From contig JAFEEQ010000003.1 in the NCBI GenBank assembly GCA_018241025.1, forward strand, positions 62,001 through 126,000: a DNA stretch of 64,000 nucleotides, written 5' to 3'. The DNA comes from Pseudomonadota bacterium (lineage in GTDB: Bacteria > Pseudomonadota > Alphaproteobacteria > Micropepsales > Micropepsaceae). Under the pieces are notes generated by a model. The model made no database searches, was not told where the DNA came from, and saw only the letters and a list, made by a program, of their open reading frames with translations. Each line of letters begins with the position of its first letter. Positions within the stretch are counted from its first letter, which is position 1. This document shows, in pieces, positions 33,441 to 42,046 of this stretch. Position numbers and translations under genes: made by a program.

Positions 33441-34646
33441 CTATGCCGCGTAGGGAGGGCTGGAGGTCGCGGCGAGGTTCAGCAGCCGGGCAACACTGCG
33501 CGGCTTAACCCCAAGTACTTTGCCGGCCTTCGTTGGACTAAGCGTACCTTCCTCAATGGAACGGCCGACCAAGCTCAGCAGAGCAGCGCCAACTCTATGC
33601 CTGCGGACCACGTAGTAGTTCGGTCCGCCATCTATCTCCTTTTGCTTGGCACGAACCTGCTCCTTGCTGCGAAGCCATTGCTGGCGAAACAATCCGGACA
33701 AGCTTCGCCACTCAGTCAAAGTAATCCGGCCAACTAATTGCAACCGGTAGGAAACCATCGATGCGCTGATCCGCCGAGCATTCGCAAACTGTCCGATAGC
33801 GTTCGCGCGCTCGGCCAATGTCACCGCATTACCAAAATCGAACAAATCAATATCAGGAAGGAGAATCGAGCTCGCTACATCACTGCAAAAGCGCTCTTTC
33901 TGATTTTCAATTCGCTCACCGCTAACGCCAGTTTGGCCCAACCAAAGATGCGCAAGTTCGTGCAAAAGGGTGAACGACCAAGCAGACTTCGCGTCTTGAT
34001 CATTGATCAAAACAAAGGGCGCAATCACATCAGCTAGGGCAAAGCCTCGAAATGCTTCGACTTCGATGGTTGTGTGGTGGCTTCCAAGGTTGCCAGCAAG
34101 CACCACAAAAATGCCGACCCGCTCAGCAAGCTCTCGAAGATAGCTGAATGCCACATCCAAGTTCGGCTTCGAACGAAATTTGCCGAGATCAAATCCTAGA
34201 ACTCTAACTATTGAGTCGCCTACCGCCTGCGAACCATTTGAAAGGCTTTGCGATCCGACGAAGGACAATGGCGATACGTCGTCATCCTCAAGAAGGAGTG
34301 AGCTGACCATATTTTGACGAGCTTTAATGTCGCGAAGTAGTACTTCGAGCAACGGGTCACTTTTTCTATGCTCGGATTCGGGAAGCGTCCGAAAATCTTC
34401 TCCACGCTCCCCCCGAATCGGCGGCTTCGAAAGATAGAGCGACACTAGCGGGCGTCTGTAAACCTTTGCCATCTTCCGAAGTTGAGGCACCGAAGGCGCT
34501 ACCGCACCAGTTTCCAATGCGGCTAGCCGCTCTTCAGCGGTCGCCTTCGTTGTCGATTTGAATCCAATTTTGTGAGCGGCGTCCGTTACGGAGAGACCGG
34601 AGGTCTCTCGCGCCCAGAGCAGCACGTCTGGACTCACCCTTGGCAT
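33441..34646 (-). CDS. XRE-type regulator fused to ImmA/IrrE metallopeptidase (putative antitoxin)
   Basis: A 401-aa protein. An N-terminal helix-turn-helix (ARETSGLSVTDAAHKIGF, then TAEERLAALETG) covers residues 10-70. The ImmA/IrrE zinc peptidase domain follows, with HELAH at 229-233 and a probable third ligand Glu251 in QKERFCSDVASSILLP. The C-terminus is a helical extension ending in an HTH-like LSPTKAGKVLGVKPRSVARL. Such proteins repress their own operon and are inactivated or activated by proteolysis. It is the first gene of the two-gene module with DUF4411. Composition is lower in GC than in neighbours. Confidence 0.88.
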   Translation of the reverse strand: MPRVSPDVLLWARETSGLSVTDAAHKIGFKSTTKATAEERLAALETGAVAPSVPQLRKMAKVYRRPLVSLYLSKPPIRGERGEDFRTLPESEHRKSDPLLEVLLRDIKARQNMVSSLLLEDDDVSPLSFVGSQSLSNGSQAVGDSIVRVLGFDLGKFRSKPNLDVAFSYLRELAERVGIFVVLAGNLGSHHTTIEVEAFRGFALADVIAPFVLINDQDAKSAWSFTLLHELAHLWLGQTGVSGERIENQKERFCSDVASSILLPDIDLFDFGNAVTLAERANAIGQFANARRISASMVSYRLQLVGRITLTEWRSLSGLFRQQWLRSKEQVRAKQKEIDGGPNYYVVRRHRVGAALLSLVGRSIEEGTLSPTKAGKVLGVKPRSVARLLNLAATSSPPYAA

Positions 34647-34979
34647 AGTAACCCTTGAACGGTCTAAGTCGGTCGAAAATCAGTATAATTCGCGGAGCGC
34701 ACGATGTCTCTATGGCCATTGTAGCGTGCCCGCACAATGGATTTCGCGGCGCACCAATCCGGATAACCCGCGCTCGTGGACCGCGACATTGTGTTGTCGT
34801 TTGTGGAGGTGGCTACACCATCCAACTTTGGCACGCTGTCGCTACCAAGCCCGTTACCACGGGGGAGGAACAGGGCGGTGCTGGCCCTCACCCGAAAAAT
34901 CGCTTTGCGATTTTTCGACGCTCGTACGCTGTCGCTACTCGACCCGCTTTGCGGGAGAGGTTAGTCGCGGCTGCGGCGC
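34647..34979. other. Promoter region of the XRE-ImmA module and repeat-derived spacer
   Basis: About 330 bases. Next to the module, TATACT at 34682-34687 (minus strand) could be its -10 element. The remainder contains the paired hairpins at 34893-34917 and 34943-34955. Plus-strand frames here are composed of repeat-derived codons with no good start, so none is called. Confidence 0.5.
34893..34955. repeat. Paired hairpins, family D (probable terminator of the monooxygenase gene)
   Basis: The first hairpin is CGAAAAATCGC-TTT-GCGATTTTTCG, a perfect 11-bp stem at 34893-34917. The second is CCCGC-TTT-GCGGG at 34943-34955. Similar CGC-TTT-GCG hairpins embedded in CCCTCACCC are common between alphaproteobacterial genes. 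They lie 25-90 bases past the stop of the monooxygenase gene and could end its transcript. Confidence 0.6.
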
Positions 34980-36791
34980 TTAGCGGAATTCGAGGCCGTC
35001 GAATTTGCCGTTGCTGCGCCATTCGTCGAGGTACTTGAAATACGCCGTCGCGCCGCCGGGATACCCTACGGCGTATTTCGCTTCCGGGCCCGCGGGCTGG
35101 CCTTCGTTGTTGTAGTAACCGGGGGTGCAGTCGTTCATGCCGATCATGCGGCCGGGGCCGGTGAGGAGGAGGTCGACCCAGGCCTTCTGCGCATCCTCGG
35201 TCACTTCCACTTCCTTGGCGCCGCGCGCCAGCGTTTCCTTGACGAGGAGGCCGATGGTCTTGCCCGCCTCGGTCAGGTTGTGCGGCACGTTGGAGATCAG
35301 GTTCGCGCCCTGCACCGGCTGGCTGAAGAACAGGTTCGGGAAGCCGTGCACGTGGACGCCGTGCTTGGAGCGCATGCCGCCGGCCCAGGCTTCCGACAGC
35401 TTGAGGCCGTCGCGGCCTTCGACGTCGAAGCCCGAACGCGCGGTGAAGCCGGTGCCGACCTCGAAGCCCGACGCATAGATGATGCAGTCGACTTCGTATT
35501 CCTTCCCCTGCACGACAAAGCCCTTCTCGGTGATGCGCTCGACGCCCTGGCCGTCGGTGTCGATCAGCGTGGTGCGCGGCTTGTTGAAAGCATCGAGATA
35601 CTCGTCGTGGAAGCACGGGCGCTTGCAGAGCTGGCGGTACCAGGCCTTGAGCTTCTCCGCCGCGTCCTTGTCCTTCACGACCTGCTCGGCGCGGGCGCGG
35701 ATCTCTTCCATCTTCTCGAAATCGGAATCCTCCCACGCCGCCCACATCGCCTTCGGCGTGCGCTCGGATTCCGGGATGGTCATGATGCGCTCGCGGATGC
35801 GGCGCGACAGGTCGGTCCAGCCGTCCTGCACGAGGTCTTCGCTGGCGCTGCCGCCGGCCTGGTTGGCGGTGAAGTTCTCGAGCCAGCGCTGCTGCCAGCC
35901 GGGCGTCGCGATGCCCGCGAACCAGTCCGGATCGATCGGCTTGTTGGCGCGGACATCGACCGATGACGGCGTGCGCTGCACGACGTAGAGCTGCTTGCAC
36001 ATGCCGGCGAGATGGGGGACGGCCTGCACCGAGGTGGCGCCGGTGCCGATGATCGCGACGCGCTTGTCGGCGAGCTTGTCGAGCGGGGCGCCGAGCGGAT
36101 CGCCGCCTGTGTAAGCGTAGTCCCAGCGGCTGGTGTGGAAGGTGTGGCCCTTGAAGCTTTCGAGACCCGGAATGCCGGGGAGCTTGGCGATGTGGAGGGG
36201 GCCGGTGCCGAGGCCGAGGAACTGCGCGGTGAAGGCGTCGCCGCGGTTGGTCTTGATCAGCCAGGCATGCTTGTCCGCCTGCCACACGATGTCGGTGACT
36301 TCGGTGTGGAAGAGCGCGTCGTCATAGAGGCCGAACTTGCGGCCGATGCGCTGGCACTGCGCCAGGATCTCGGGCGCGTGGGCGTATTTCTCGGTCGGCA
36401 TGTGGCCGGTCTCTTCGAGCAGCGGCATGTAGACCATCGAAGCGGTGTCGCACTGCGCGCCGGGATAGCGGTTCCAGTACCAGGTGCCGCCGAAATCGCC
36501 CGCCTTCTCGATGATGCGGACGGAGGACACGCCGGCTTCCTTCACGCGCGCGCCGGCAACGAGGCCGGCGAAGCCGCCGCCGACGAAGGCGAAGGTGACG
36601 TGATCGGTCTTGGGCGCGCGGGGCGTGACCGGGGTGTAAGGGTCCTGCTTGGCCACCGCCGACTGCTTCTCGAGCCGCGTGTACTGGGCGTTGCCGTCGG
36701 CGCGCAGGCGCTTGTCGCGCTCGGCCTTGTATTTGGCGAGCAGGGCCTGCTTGTCGATGGGACGTTTGGCGGGCTTTTCAGCGACGGACAT
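34980..36791 (-). CDS. Flavin-containing Baeyer-Villiger-type monooxygenase
   Basis: A 603-aa class B flavoprotein. After an N-terminal helical extension of about 65 residues, the FAD motif is VGGGFAGLVAGARVKEAG near residue 70 and FGGTWYWNRYPGAQCDT near 100. The Baeyer-Villiger fingerprint region is FKGHTFHTSRWDY near 213, and the NADPH motif IIGTGATSVQAVPHLA is near 247. The fingerprint ends WD rather than WP, as in several BVMOs. It inserts oxygen next to a ketone, often in cyclic or steroid ketone degradation. It is divergent from a TauE/SafE gene, with an inverted repeat in between. Confidence 0.9.
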   Translation of the reverse strand: MSVAEKPAKRPIDKQALLAKYKAERDKRLRADGNAQYTRLEKQSAVAKQDPYTPVTPRAPKTDHVTFAFVGGGFAGLVAGARVKEAGVSSVRIIEKAGDFGGTWYWNRYPGAQCDTASMVYMPLLEETGHMPTEKYAHAPEILAQCQRIGRKFGLYDDALFHTEVTDIVWQADKHAWLIKTNRGDAFTAQFLGLGTGPLHIAKLPGIPGLESFKGHTFHTSRWDYAYTGGDPLGAPLDKLADKRVAIIGTGATSVQAVPHLAGMCKQLYVVQRTPSSVDVRANKPIDPDWFAGIATPGWQQRWLENFTANQAGGSASEDLVQDGWTDLSRRIRERIMTIPESERTPKAMWAAWEDSDFEKMEEIRARAEQVVKDKDAAEKLKAWYRQLCKRPCFHDEYLDAFNKPRTTLIDTDGQGVERITEKGFVVQGKEYEVDCIIYASGFEVGTGFTARSGFDVEGRDGLKLSEAWAGGMRSKHGVHVHGFPNLFFSQPVQGANLISNVPHNLTEAGKTIGLLVKETLARGAKEVEVTEDAQKAWVDLLLTGPGRMIGMNDCTPGYYNNEGQPAGPEAKYAVGYPGGATAYFKYLDEWRSNGKFDGLEFR

Positions 36792-36841
36792 GGAGACTCC
36801 CTGGCGGTCTTCGAATTTTGGGTATGTCTAGCAAAGCAGCG

Positions 36842-36860
36842 AACTGACATCTAGTCAGTT
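36842..36860. promoter_or_regulatory. Inverted repeat in the monooxygenase/TauE intergenic region
   Basis: AACTGACATCTAGTCAGTT has perfect 7-bp arms with a five-base centre. It lies 51 bases upstream of the monooxygenase start (36791) and about 100 bases before the exporter gene. This form is typical of TetR-type operators. No regulator gene is adjacent, so a distant repressor is inferred. Confidence 0.5.
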
Positions 36861-36960
36861 GTCTGCGGGGCGCGTCAATCGGGCCGGGTGGCGAGGATTG
36901 TTGCGCGGGCGGGAAAATGCCCGTTCACTGCCGCGCAGTTCTCTTAAGGGCCGGAGCGAC

Positions 36961-37809
36961 ATGGAATTTTTCACCGCGGCGGGCGGCGGCGAGATCGGAA
37001 CTTTCGCGCTGGGGCTGGTGCTGGCCGGCATCGTCGGCGGGCTGATCGCGGGGATGCTGGGGGTCGGCGGCGGCATCGTGATCGTGCCGGTGCTCTATCA
37101 CGTGATGGATTTGATCGGGATCGATCCGGGCGTGCGGATGCATATTGCGGTGGGGACATCGCTGGCGACGATCATCCCGACCTCGATCTCATCGCTGCGT
37201 TCGCACAACAAGAAAGGCGCGGTCGATTGGGAGATGCTGCGGCGCTGGGTCGTGCCGATGGTGATCGGCGTGGCGGCGGGCAGCCTGATCGCCGGCGAAG
37301 TGCGCGGCCAGGCGCTGGCGCTGTTCTTCGCCTGCGTGGCGCTGCCGGTGGCGGCGCAGATGGCGTTCTTCGGCGAGGACCGGCGGATCGCGGACAGCTT
37401 GCCGGGCGGCGCAGGCGACTGGGCGCTGGCAGGCGGGATCGGCGGGGTCTCGACCATGATGGGAATCGGCGGCGGCACCATCGGCGTGCCGGCGATGACG
37501 CTGTTCGGCGTGCCGATCCATCGCGCCGTGGGCACGGCCTCGGCCTTCGGCGCGATCATCTCGATCCCCGGGACGATCGGCGCCTTCGTGACGGGATGGG
37601 GCGCGGCGGGATTGCCGCCCTATTCGCTCGGCTATGTAAACCTGCTCGGCTTCGTGCTGATCGCGCCGGCGAGCTTCGTGATGGCGCCCTTCGGGGCGCA
37701 GATCGCGCACAACATGGACCGGGCGCGCCTGCGCAAGATGTTCGCGCTCTTCATCGCGATCACGGCGGGGCGGATGCTGTACGATGCGTTGGGGCTCAGG
37801 TGGATTTGA
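36961..37809 (+). CDS. Sulfite exporter TauE/SafE family permease
   Basis: A 282-aa inner-membrane protein with about eight hydrophobic helices. The two-fold repeat typical of the TSUP family is seen as GGLIAGMLGVGGGIVIVPVL near residue 26 and GGIGGVSTMMGIGGGTIGVP near 159. Both are glycine-rich, and an intervening loop contains SLRSHNKKGAVDW. Members export sulfite, sulfoacetate or other sulfur anions, and sometimes organic acids. The ATG follows GGGCCGGAGCGAC. No sulfur-metabolism gene is adjacent, so the substrate is open. Confidence 0.9.
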   Translation: MEFFTAAGGGEIGTFALGLVLAGIVGGLIAGMLGVGGGIVIVPVLYHVMDLIGIDPGVRMHIAVGTSLATIIPTSISSLRSHNKKGAVDWEMLRRWVVPMVIGVAAGSLIAGEVRGQALALFFACVALPVAAQMAFFGEDRRIADSLPGGAGDWALAGGIGGVSTMMGIGGGTIGVPAMTLFGVPIHRAVGTASAFGAIISIPGTIGAFVTGWGAAGLPPYSLGYVNLLGFVLIAPASFVMAPFGAQIAHNMDRARLRKMFALFIAITAGRMLYDALGLRWI

Positions 37810-37824
37810 CTACATGCCCCCAAT

Positions 37825-37958
37825 CGTCATCCCCGGACTTGTTCCGGGGATCCATGATCGCGAAACAACCGGGAACTTGAAAATGCTCGTCGCCGAGCAA
37901 GCTCGGCGATTGCGGACATGGGCGATCTTGGATCGCCGGGACAAGCCCGGCGATGACG
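37825..37958. repeat. 134-bp composite palindromic repeat, family B copy 2
   Basis: It has the same three-stem design as 4954-5087: ATCCCCGG...CCGGGGAT, CGCCGAGCAAGCTCGGCG in the middle, and CGCCGGGACAAGCCCGGCG at the end, bounded by CGTCATC and GATGACG. Stem pairing is better kept here than in copy 1. It separates the convergent tauE and phosphoglucomutase genes. Confidence 0.8.
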
Positions 37959-37968
37959 GTGGAGGTAC

Positions 37969-39462
37969 TCAAATCTTCTGATCGTATTCGCCGACTTCCG
38001 GGTGTTTGCGCAGACGCGCGTCCACGTCGGCGAACATGGCGCGCATGTTGGCTTCCGACGCGGGGCTTTCGACGACGACCACGAGGCTCGGCTTGTTCGA
38101 GCTGGCGCGGACGAGGCCCCAGGTGCCGTCGGCGAGGGTCACGCGGACGCCGTTGACGGTGACGATGCGGGCGATCTTCTGGCCGAGGATTGTCTCGCCC
38201 TTCGCGGCGAGAGATTCGTATTCCTTCGTGATCGCGTCGACGACGGCGTATTTGCGGTCGTCGGGGCATTCGGGCGCCATGGTCGGCGAGCCCCAGGTCT
38301 TGGGGAGTTCTTCGACCAGGGCGGACATCTTTTTCGCGCCGGCACGGTCGAGCATCTCGAGCACCTGGATCGCGGCAACGATGCCGTCGTCATAGCCGTT
38401 GCCGATCGGCGGGCGGAAGAAGTAGTGGCCGGACTTCTCGAAGCCGGCGAGCGCGCCGAGCTCGGTGGTGCGGCGCTTGATGTAGGAATGGCCGGTCTTG
38501 AAGTAGTCGGTCGTGGCGCCGTTCTTCTTCAGCACCGGATCGATCTCGTAGATGCCGGTCGATTTCACATCGACGACGAACTTGGCGTTCGCATGACGGG
38601 CGGAGAGATCGCGGGCGAGGAGCACGCCGGTCTTGTCGGCGAAGATCTCGTGGCCCTTGTCGTCGACCACGCCGCAGCGATCGCCATCGCCATCGAAACC
38701 GAGGCAGAGTTCGGCTTTGTGTTCCTTCACCGCCTTCGCCATCTCATGGAGCATCTCCATGTCTTCGGGGTTCGGGTTGTATTTGGGGAAGGTGTAGTCG
38801 AGCTCGGCATCCATCGGCACGACTTCGGCGCCGATACGGCGGAGCGCTTCGGGGGCGAAGGCGCCGGCAGTGCCGTTGCCGCAGGCGGCGACGACGCGGA
38901 TCGGGCGCGAGAGCTTGTGGCCCTTCGTCACCGCTTGGAGATAGGTCTCGCGGAAGTCTTCGACCCTGGTGTAGCTGCCGCCGGGGCGCGGCTTCGCCTT
39001 GCCGCCGAGGACGATGGTCTTGAGCGCGGTCATCTCGTCGGGGCCGAAGGTGAGCGGACGCTGGGCACCCATCTTCACGCCGGTCCAGCCGTTCTCGTTG
39101 TGGCTGGCGGTGACCATCGCGACGGCGGGGCAATCGAGCGCGAACTGCGCGAAATAGGCGACGGGTGAGAGCGCGAGGCCGATGTCATGCACCTCGCAGC
39201 CGGCATTCATCAGGCCGAGGATCAGTGCCTGCTTGATCGACTGCGAATAGGAGCGGAAGTCGTGGCCGGTCGCGACCTTGGGCTTCACGCCGAGATCGTG
39301 GAGATAGGTGCCGAGAGCAAGGCCGAGGAGCTGGACGCCGGTGAGGTTGAGCTCTTTGCCGAATTGCCAGCGCGCATCGTATTCGCGGAAGCCGTTGGGG
39401 GTGATGAGCGGCAGGTTCTCGTAGTCGAAAGTGTTCGGCTTCAGGTCGGTGCGCAGGGTCAT
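37969..39462 (-). CDS. Phosphomannomutase/phosphoglucomutase
   Basis: A 497-aa alpha-D-phosphohexomutase. The N-terminal GFREYDARWQFGKELNLTG aligns substrate-side residues. The phosphoserine loop is MVTASHNENGWTGVK (Ser120), the Mg-binding loop is GFDGDGDRCGVVD near residue 262, and the sugar-binding loop GALAGFEKSGHYFF is near 355. It interconverts 1- and 6-phosphates of mannose and glucose, supplying envelope polysaccharide and glycogen precursors. The start is ATG 39462; a longer frame upstream has no ribosome binding site. A small zinc-ribbon gene precedes it by 61 bases on the same strand. Confidence 0.92.
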   Translation of the reverse strand: MTLRTDLKPNTFDYENLPLITPNGFREYDARWQFGKELNLTGVQLLGLALGTYLHDLGVKPKVATGHDFRSYSQSIKQALILGLMNAGCEVHDIGLALSPVAYFAQFALDCPAVAMVTASHNENGWTGVKMGAQRPLTFGPDEMTALKTIVLGGKAKPRPGGSYTRVEDFRETYLQAVTKGHKLSRPIRVVAACGNGTAGAFAPEALRRIGAEVVPMDAELDYTFPKYNPNPEDMEMLHEMAKAVKEHKAELCLGFDGDGDRCGVVDDKGHEIFADKTGVLLARDLSARHANAKFVVDVKSTGIYEIDPVLKKNGATTDYFKTGHSYIKRRTTELGALAGFEKSGHYFFRPPIGNGYDDGIVAAIQVLEMLDRAGAKKMSALVEELPKTWGSPTMAPECPDDRKYAVVDAITKEYESLAAKGETILGQKIARIVTVNGVRVTLADGTWGLVRASSNKPSLVVVVESPASEANMRAMFADVDARLRKHPEVGEYDQKI

Positions 39463-39523
39463 CGGAATCCAAATGCTGGAGCGCGCGCGTTTTGGCGCGG
39501 GAGCGGCGCGATGGCAATGGCGA

Positions 39524-39727
39524 TCAGCTTCCGTCGGGCTCGGGCTCATGGGGCGCGGGCGATCCATCGCGATTCTCGAAGCGCCGATTGACGATGTCGA
39601 AGGTGTCGAAGCCGCAATGCGGGCATTTGGTAAACAGCGTGTCGAGGACGAAATGCGTCGTCTTGTGGCAGCGTTCGCAGCGGTAATCGCCGGTGGCGCG
39701 CACGGCTTCGCCGGTCTTCTCGGTCAT
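39524..39727 (-). CDS. Small zinc-ribbon protein
   Basis: A 67-aa protein with two CxxC pairs, YRCERCHKTTHF (residues 16-27) and TKCPHCGFDTF (about 33-43), forming a zinc ribbon. The tail is acidic and Pro-rich. Proteins of this type often bind nucleic acid or stabilise partner enzymes, but no specific role can be assigned. It lies 61 bases ahead of the phosphomannomutase gene on the minus strand and may be transcribed with it. Confidence 0.8.
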   Translation of the reverse strand: MTEKTGEAVRATGDYRCERCHKTTHFVLDTLFTKCPHCGFDTFDIVNRRFENRDGSPAPHEPEPDGS

Positions 39728-39820
39728 TCTCGGTCCTTCCTGTCTTGCAGTGTGGGATGGGGAGACTTATTTCCAGCCCGCGGATGTAGTAGCATATCTA
39801 TTACAGTTCGATGATGTGAA

Positions 39821-40672
39821 ATGATCAACCCACTTTCCACTGGCGGCCTTGAGGAACTGCTGAACCTGCCCCGGCTCGAGCGCGGCTGGGTGTGGCTGGC
39901 GGGCGCGGGGCCGGGCGATCCCGGGTTGATAACGGTGCTGGGGGCGCATGCGATCCAGCAAGCCGACGTCATACTCTACGACGCCTTGATCGATCAGGCC
40001 CTACTGAAACTGACGCGGCCGGGGGCGGAGCTGATCTATGCCGGCAAACGCGCGGGCGTGAAATCGTGCCGTCAGTCGGATATTTCCCGCACGCTGGTGT
40101 CGCTGGCCAAGAAGGACAAGCGCGTGCTGCGCCTGAAGGGCGGCGATCCCTTCGTGTTCGGCCGCGGCGCGGAAGAGGCGCTGACGCTCGCGCGCGCGGG
40201 CGTGCCGTTTCGCATCGTGCCTGGTGTGACGGCCGGTATCGGCGGCCTCGCCTATGCCGGCATTCCGGTGACCCATCGCGATACCAACCATGCGGTGACC
40301 TTCGTCACCGGCCATGGCGTGGACGGGCAGATACCCGATCTCGACTGGAACGCGGTGGCGAAGGGTTCGCCGACACTCGTGCTCTACATGGCGCGCAAGA
40401 CTGTTGGTGCCATCGCGGACAAGCTGATCGCGGCGGGGCGCGACGCGGACGAACCGGCGGCGATCGTGAGCGACGCATCGGCTTCGACGCAAAACGTGCT
40501 GGTGACGACGCTCGGCAAGCTCGGCGAGGCGGCGGCCGGAACGGCACCGTCGATCATCGTGATCGGCGAGAACGTGAAGCTGCGCGAAGGCCTCGATTGG
40601 ATCGGCGCGATGGCCGGCAAGATGCTCGAGCCCTGGCCGCTCGGCCGCGAACATCTCAGCGACGCATCGTGA
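39821..40672 (+). CDS. cobA: Uroporphyrinogen-III C-methyltransferase
   Basis: A 283-aa SUMT that adds two methyl groups from SAM to uroporphyrinogen III, giving precorrin-2 for siroheme or cobalamin. Diagnostic motifs are VWLAGAGPGDPGLITVLG near residue 24, VLYDALID, LKGGDPFVFGRGAEEA near 103, RIVPGVTAGIGGLAYAGIPV near 130 and THRD. The terminal YMARKTVG near 192 is also conserved. It is a standalone enzyme, not CysG. No sirohydrochlorin or cobalamin gene lies nearby. The next gene starts inside its stop (GTGA), an unexpected coupling to an SDR. Confidence 0.94.
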   Translation: MINPLSTGGLEELLNLPRLERGWVWLAGAGPGDPGLITVLGAHAIQQADVILYDALIDQALLKLTRPGAELIYAGKRAGVKSCRQSDISRTLVSLAKKDKRVLRLKGGDPFVFGRGAEEALTLARAGVPFRIVPGVTAGIGGLAYAGIPVTHRDTNHAVTFVTGHGVDGQIPDLDWNAVAKGSPTLVLYMARKTVGAIADKLIAAGRDADEPAAIVSDASASTQNVLVTTLGKLGEAAAGTAPSIIVIGENVKLREGLDWIGAMAGKMLEPWPLGREHLSDAS

Positions 40673-41409
40673 CGCTCCTCGTCACAGGCGGGACGAAAGG
40701 CATCGGCCTCGCCATCGCCGCCTATCTGGCGCGGCCCGGCGAACGGATCGTTCTCAACTATCACAGCGACGAAGCGGCTGCCGCGACAGCGAAGGCGCGT
40801 ATCGAGCAGATCGGGGCGAAGGCGACGCTGGTGCGCGCCGATGTCGGCACCATCGACGGCTGCGCGCGCATCGCCGACGAAATCACGAAAGTACAGGACG
40901 GCATCTTGCACATCGTGCACAGCGCCGCGCTGATCTATCCGACGACGCTGCTCGGCGCCGATCTCGAGACGTTCACCCGCGCCATCCACACCAACGGTCT
41001 GTCGCTGCTCTATCTGGTGCAGAAGGCGTTACCGCTGCTGAGCCGCGGCAGCAGCATCGTGTTCGTGTCGAGCAACGGTGCGCGCAGCGTCGTATCCACC
41101 ACCTACGGCGCGCTCGGCACTGGCAAGGCGCTGGCCGAAGGCATCATTCGCTATCTGGTGCCCGAGTTGGCGCCGCGCGGCATCCGGATCAACGCGGTGG
41201 CGCCGGGCCTCGTCCATACGACGTCGGTGGCGACGATGGTCGGCAGCGCAGACGCCGCCGCCAGACTGGTCGAGCGCGCGGCGCGCAGCAATCCCTCGGG
41301 ACGCGAAACGCGCGACAGCGATTACGCGTCGCTCGTCAGTTATCTGCTGAGCCCGGAAGCCGAATTCGTGCAGGGCCAGGTGATCGCCGCGACCGGCGGT
41401 GCAGCCTGA
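40669..41409 (+). CDS. SDR family protein with Y-x6-K active site (FabL-like)
   Basis: A 246-aa Rossmann oxidoreductase starting with GTG inside the cobA stop (GTGA). The cofactor loop is VTGGTKGIGLAIA (residues 5-17), HSAA replaces NNAG near 84, and the active site is Tyr146-GALGTG-Lys153. A spacing of six residues between Tyr and Lys is the hallmark of enoyl-ACP reductases of the FabI/FabL type, not the classical YxxxK. FVSSNGA precedes it and INAVAPGLVHTTS follows. It may reduce an enoyl thioester, or act in tailoring; it is not an obvious part of tetrapyrrole synthesis. Confidence 0.85.
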   Translation: MTLLVTGGTKGIGLAIAAYLARPGERIVLNYHSDEAAAATAKARIEQIGAKATLVRADVGTIDGCARIADEITKVQDGILHIVHSAALIYPTTLLGADLETFTRAIHTNGLSLLYLVQKALPLLSRGSSIVFVSSNGARSVVSTTYGALGTGKALAEGIIRYLVPELAPRGIRINAVAPGLVHTTSVATMVGSADAAARLVERAARSNPSGRETRDSDYASLVSYLLSPEAEFVQGQVIAATGGAA

Positions 41410-41426
41410 CCTCGTGGCTCGGTGTG

Positions 41427-41951
41427 CTAACACCAGGGATGACGCGCGCCATCCCAGTCTCTTGCCAGGCCTTCGCGCACCAGGATCGCGCCGAGTGACT
41501 TGCCGTCGCGTTCCAGCAGACGCAGGTCCCGACCGTAGCGATCGCGATCGCGCCCATAATAGACAACGTCGAATGGACCGGAGTCGATGAGCTGCAGCAA
41601 CCGGCTACTCGCGCGAACGCCCAAACTTCGCTCATAGTCACATCGCGCATGATAGGTTTCCGGCGCATCGATGTCGGCGAGGCGGATGCGTTCGCCGTGA
41701 TAGCGGATCGTGTCGCCATCAATCACACAGTTGAAACCCTGCCCGCGTTCGCATAGCCGGAAGCTTTCGGCGACGTGAACATCCACGCCGCCGCGCCCGG
41801 TGATCAGTGCCAGCGTGTTACCGAGTGTTCTGCCGCCCTGTGGACCGGACAACACAAACACGAGCACTGCAGTGATCGCCGCGGCGAGCACGGTCGTCCG
41901 TGCGAACGAGCGGCGAGTCTCTATCTGCGATCGACGAGGGCGAGCGGCCAT
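41427..41951 (-). CDS. Membrane-anchored thermonuclease (SNase-like) family protein
   Basis: A 174-aa protein. After a basic N-terminus a single hydrophobic segment (VLAAAITAVLVFVLSG, residues 21-36) anchors or exports it. The SNase domain follows: CVIDGDTIRYHGERIRLADI, then DAPET near residue 95, an Arg in LGVRASSRLL and the terminal Arg/Asp-rich YGRDRDRYGRDL. These supply the Ca-binding and catalytic residues of staphylococcal nuclease. It probably degrades DNA or RNA outside the cytoplasm. It is convergent with the SDR gene, with 17 bases between. Confidence 0.88.
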   Translation of the reverse strand: MAARPRRSQIETRRSFARTTVLAAAITAVLVFVLSGPQGGRTLGNTLALITGRGGVDVHVAESFRLCERGQGFNCVIDGDTIRYHGERIRLADIDAPETYHARCDYERSLGVRASSRLLQLIDSGPFDVVYYGRDRDRYGRDLRLLERDGKSLGAILVREGLARDWDGARHPWC

Positions 41952-42046
41952 GCGCAGGCTCCGGTTGCTGCGCGAAGTTTGGCCGGTGCGCTCTTAAGCC
42001 GCCGTTGGAGCAACCGCTAAACTTTTCTGCACGCTCAAGCGTATCT

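Noticed and set aside
34655..35038. Plus-strand frames in the spacer before the monooxygenase gene
   Set aside because: They are made largely of palindromic repeat sequence and run into the antisense of the monooxygenase gene.
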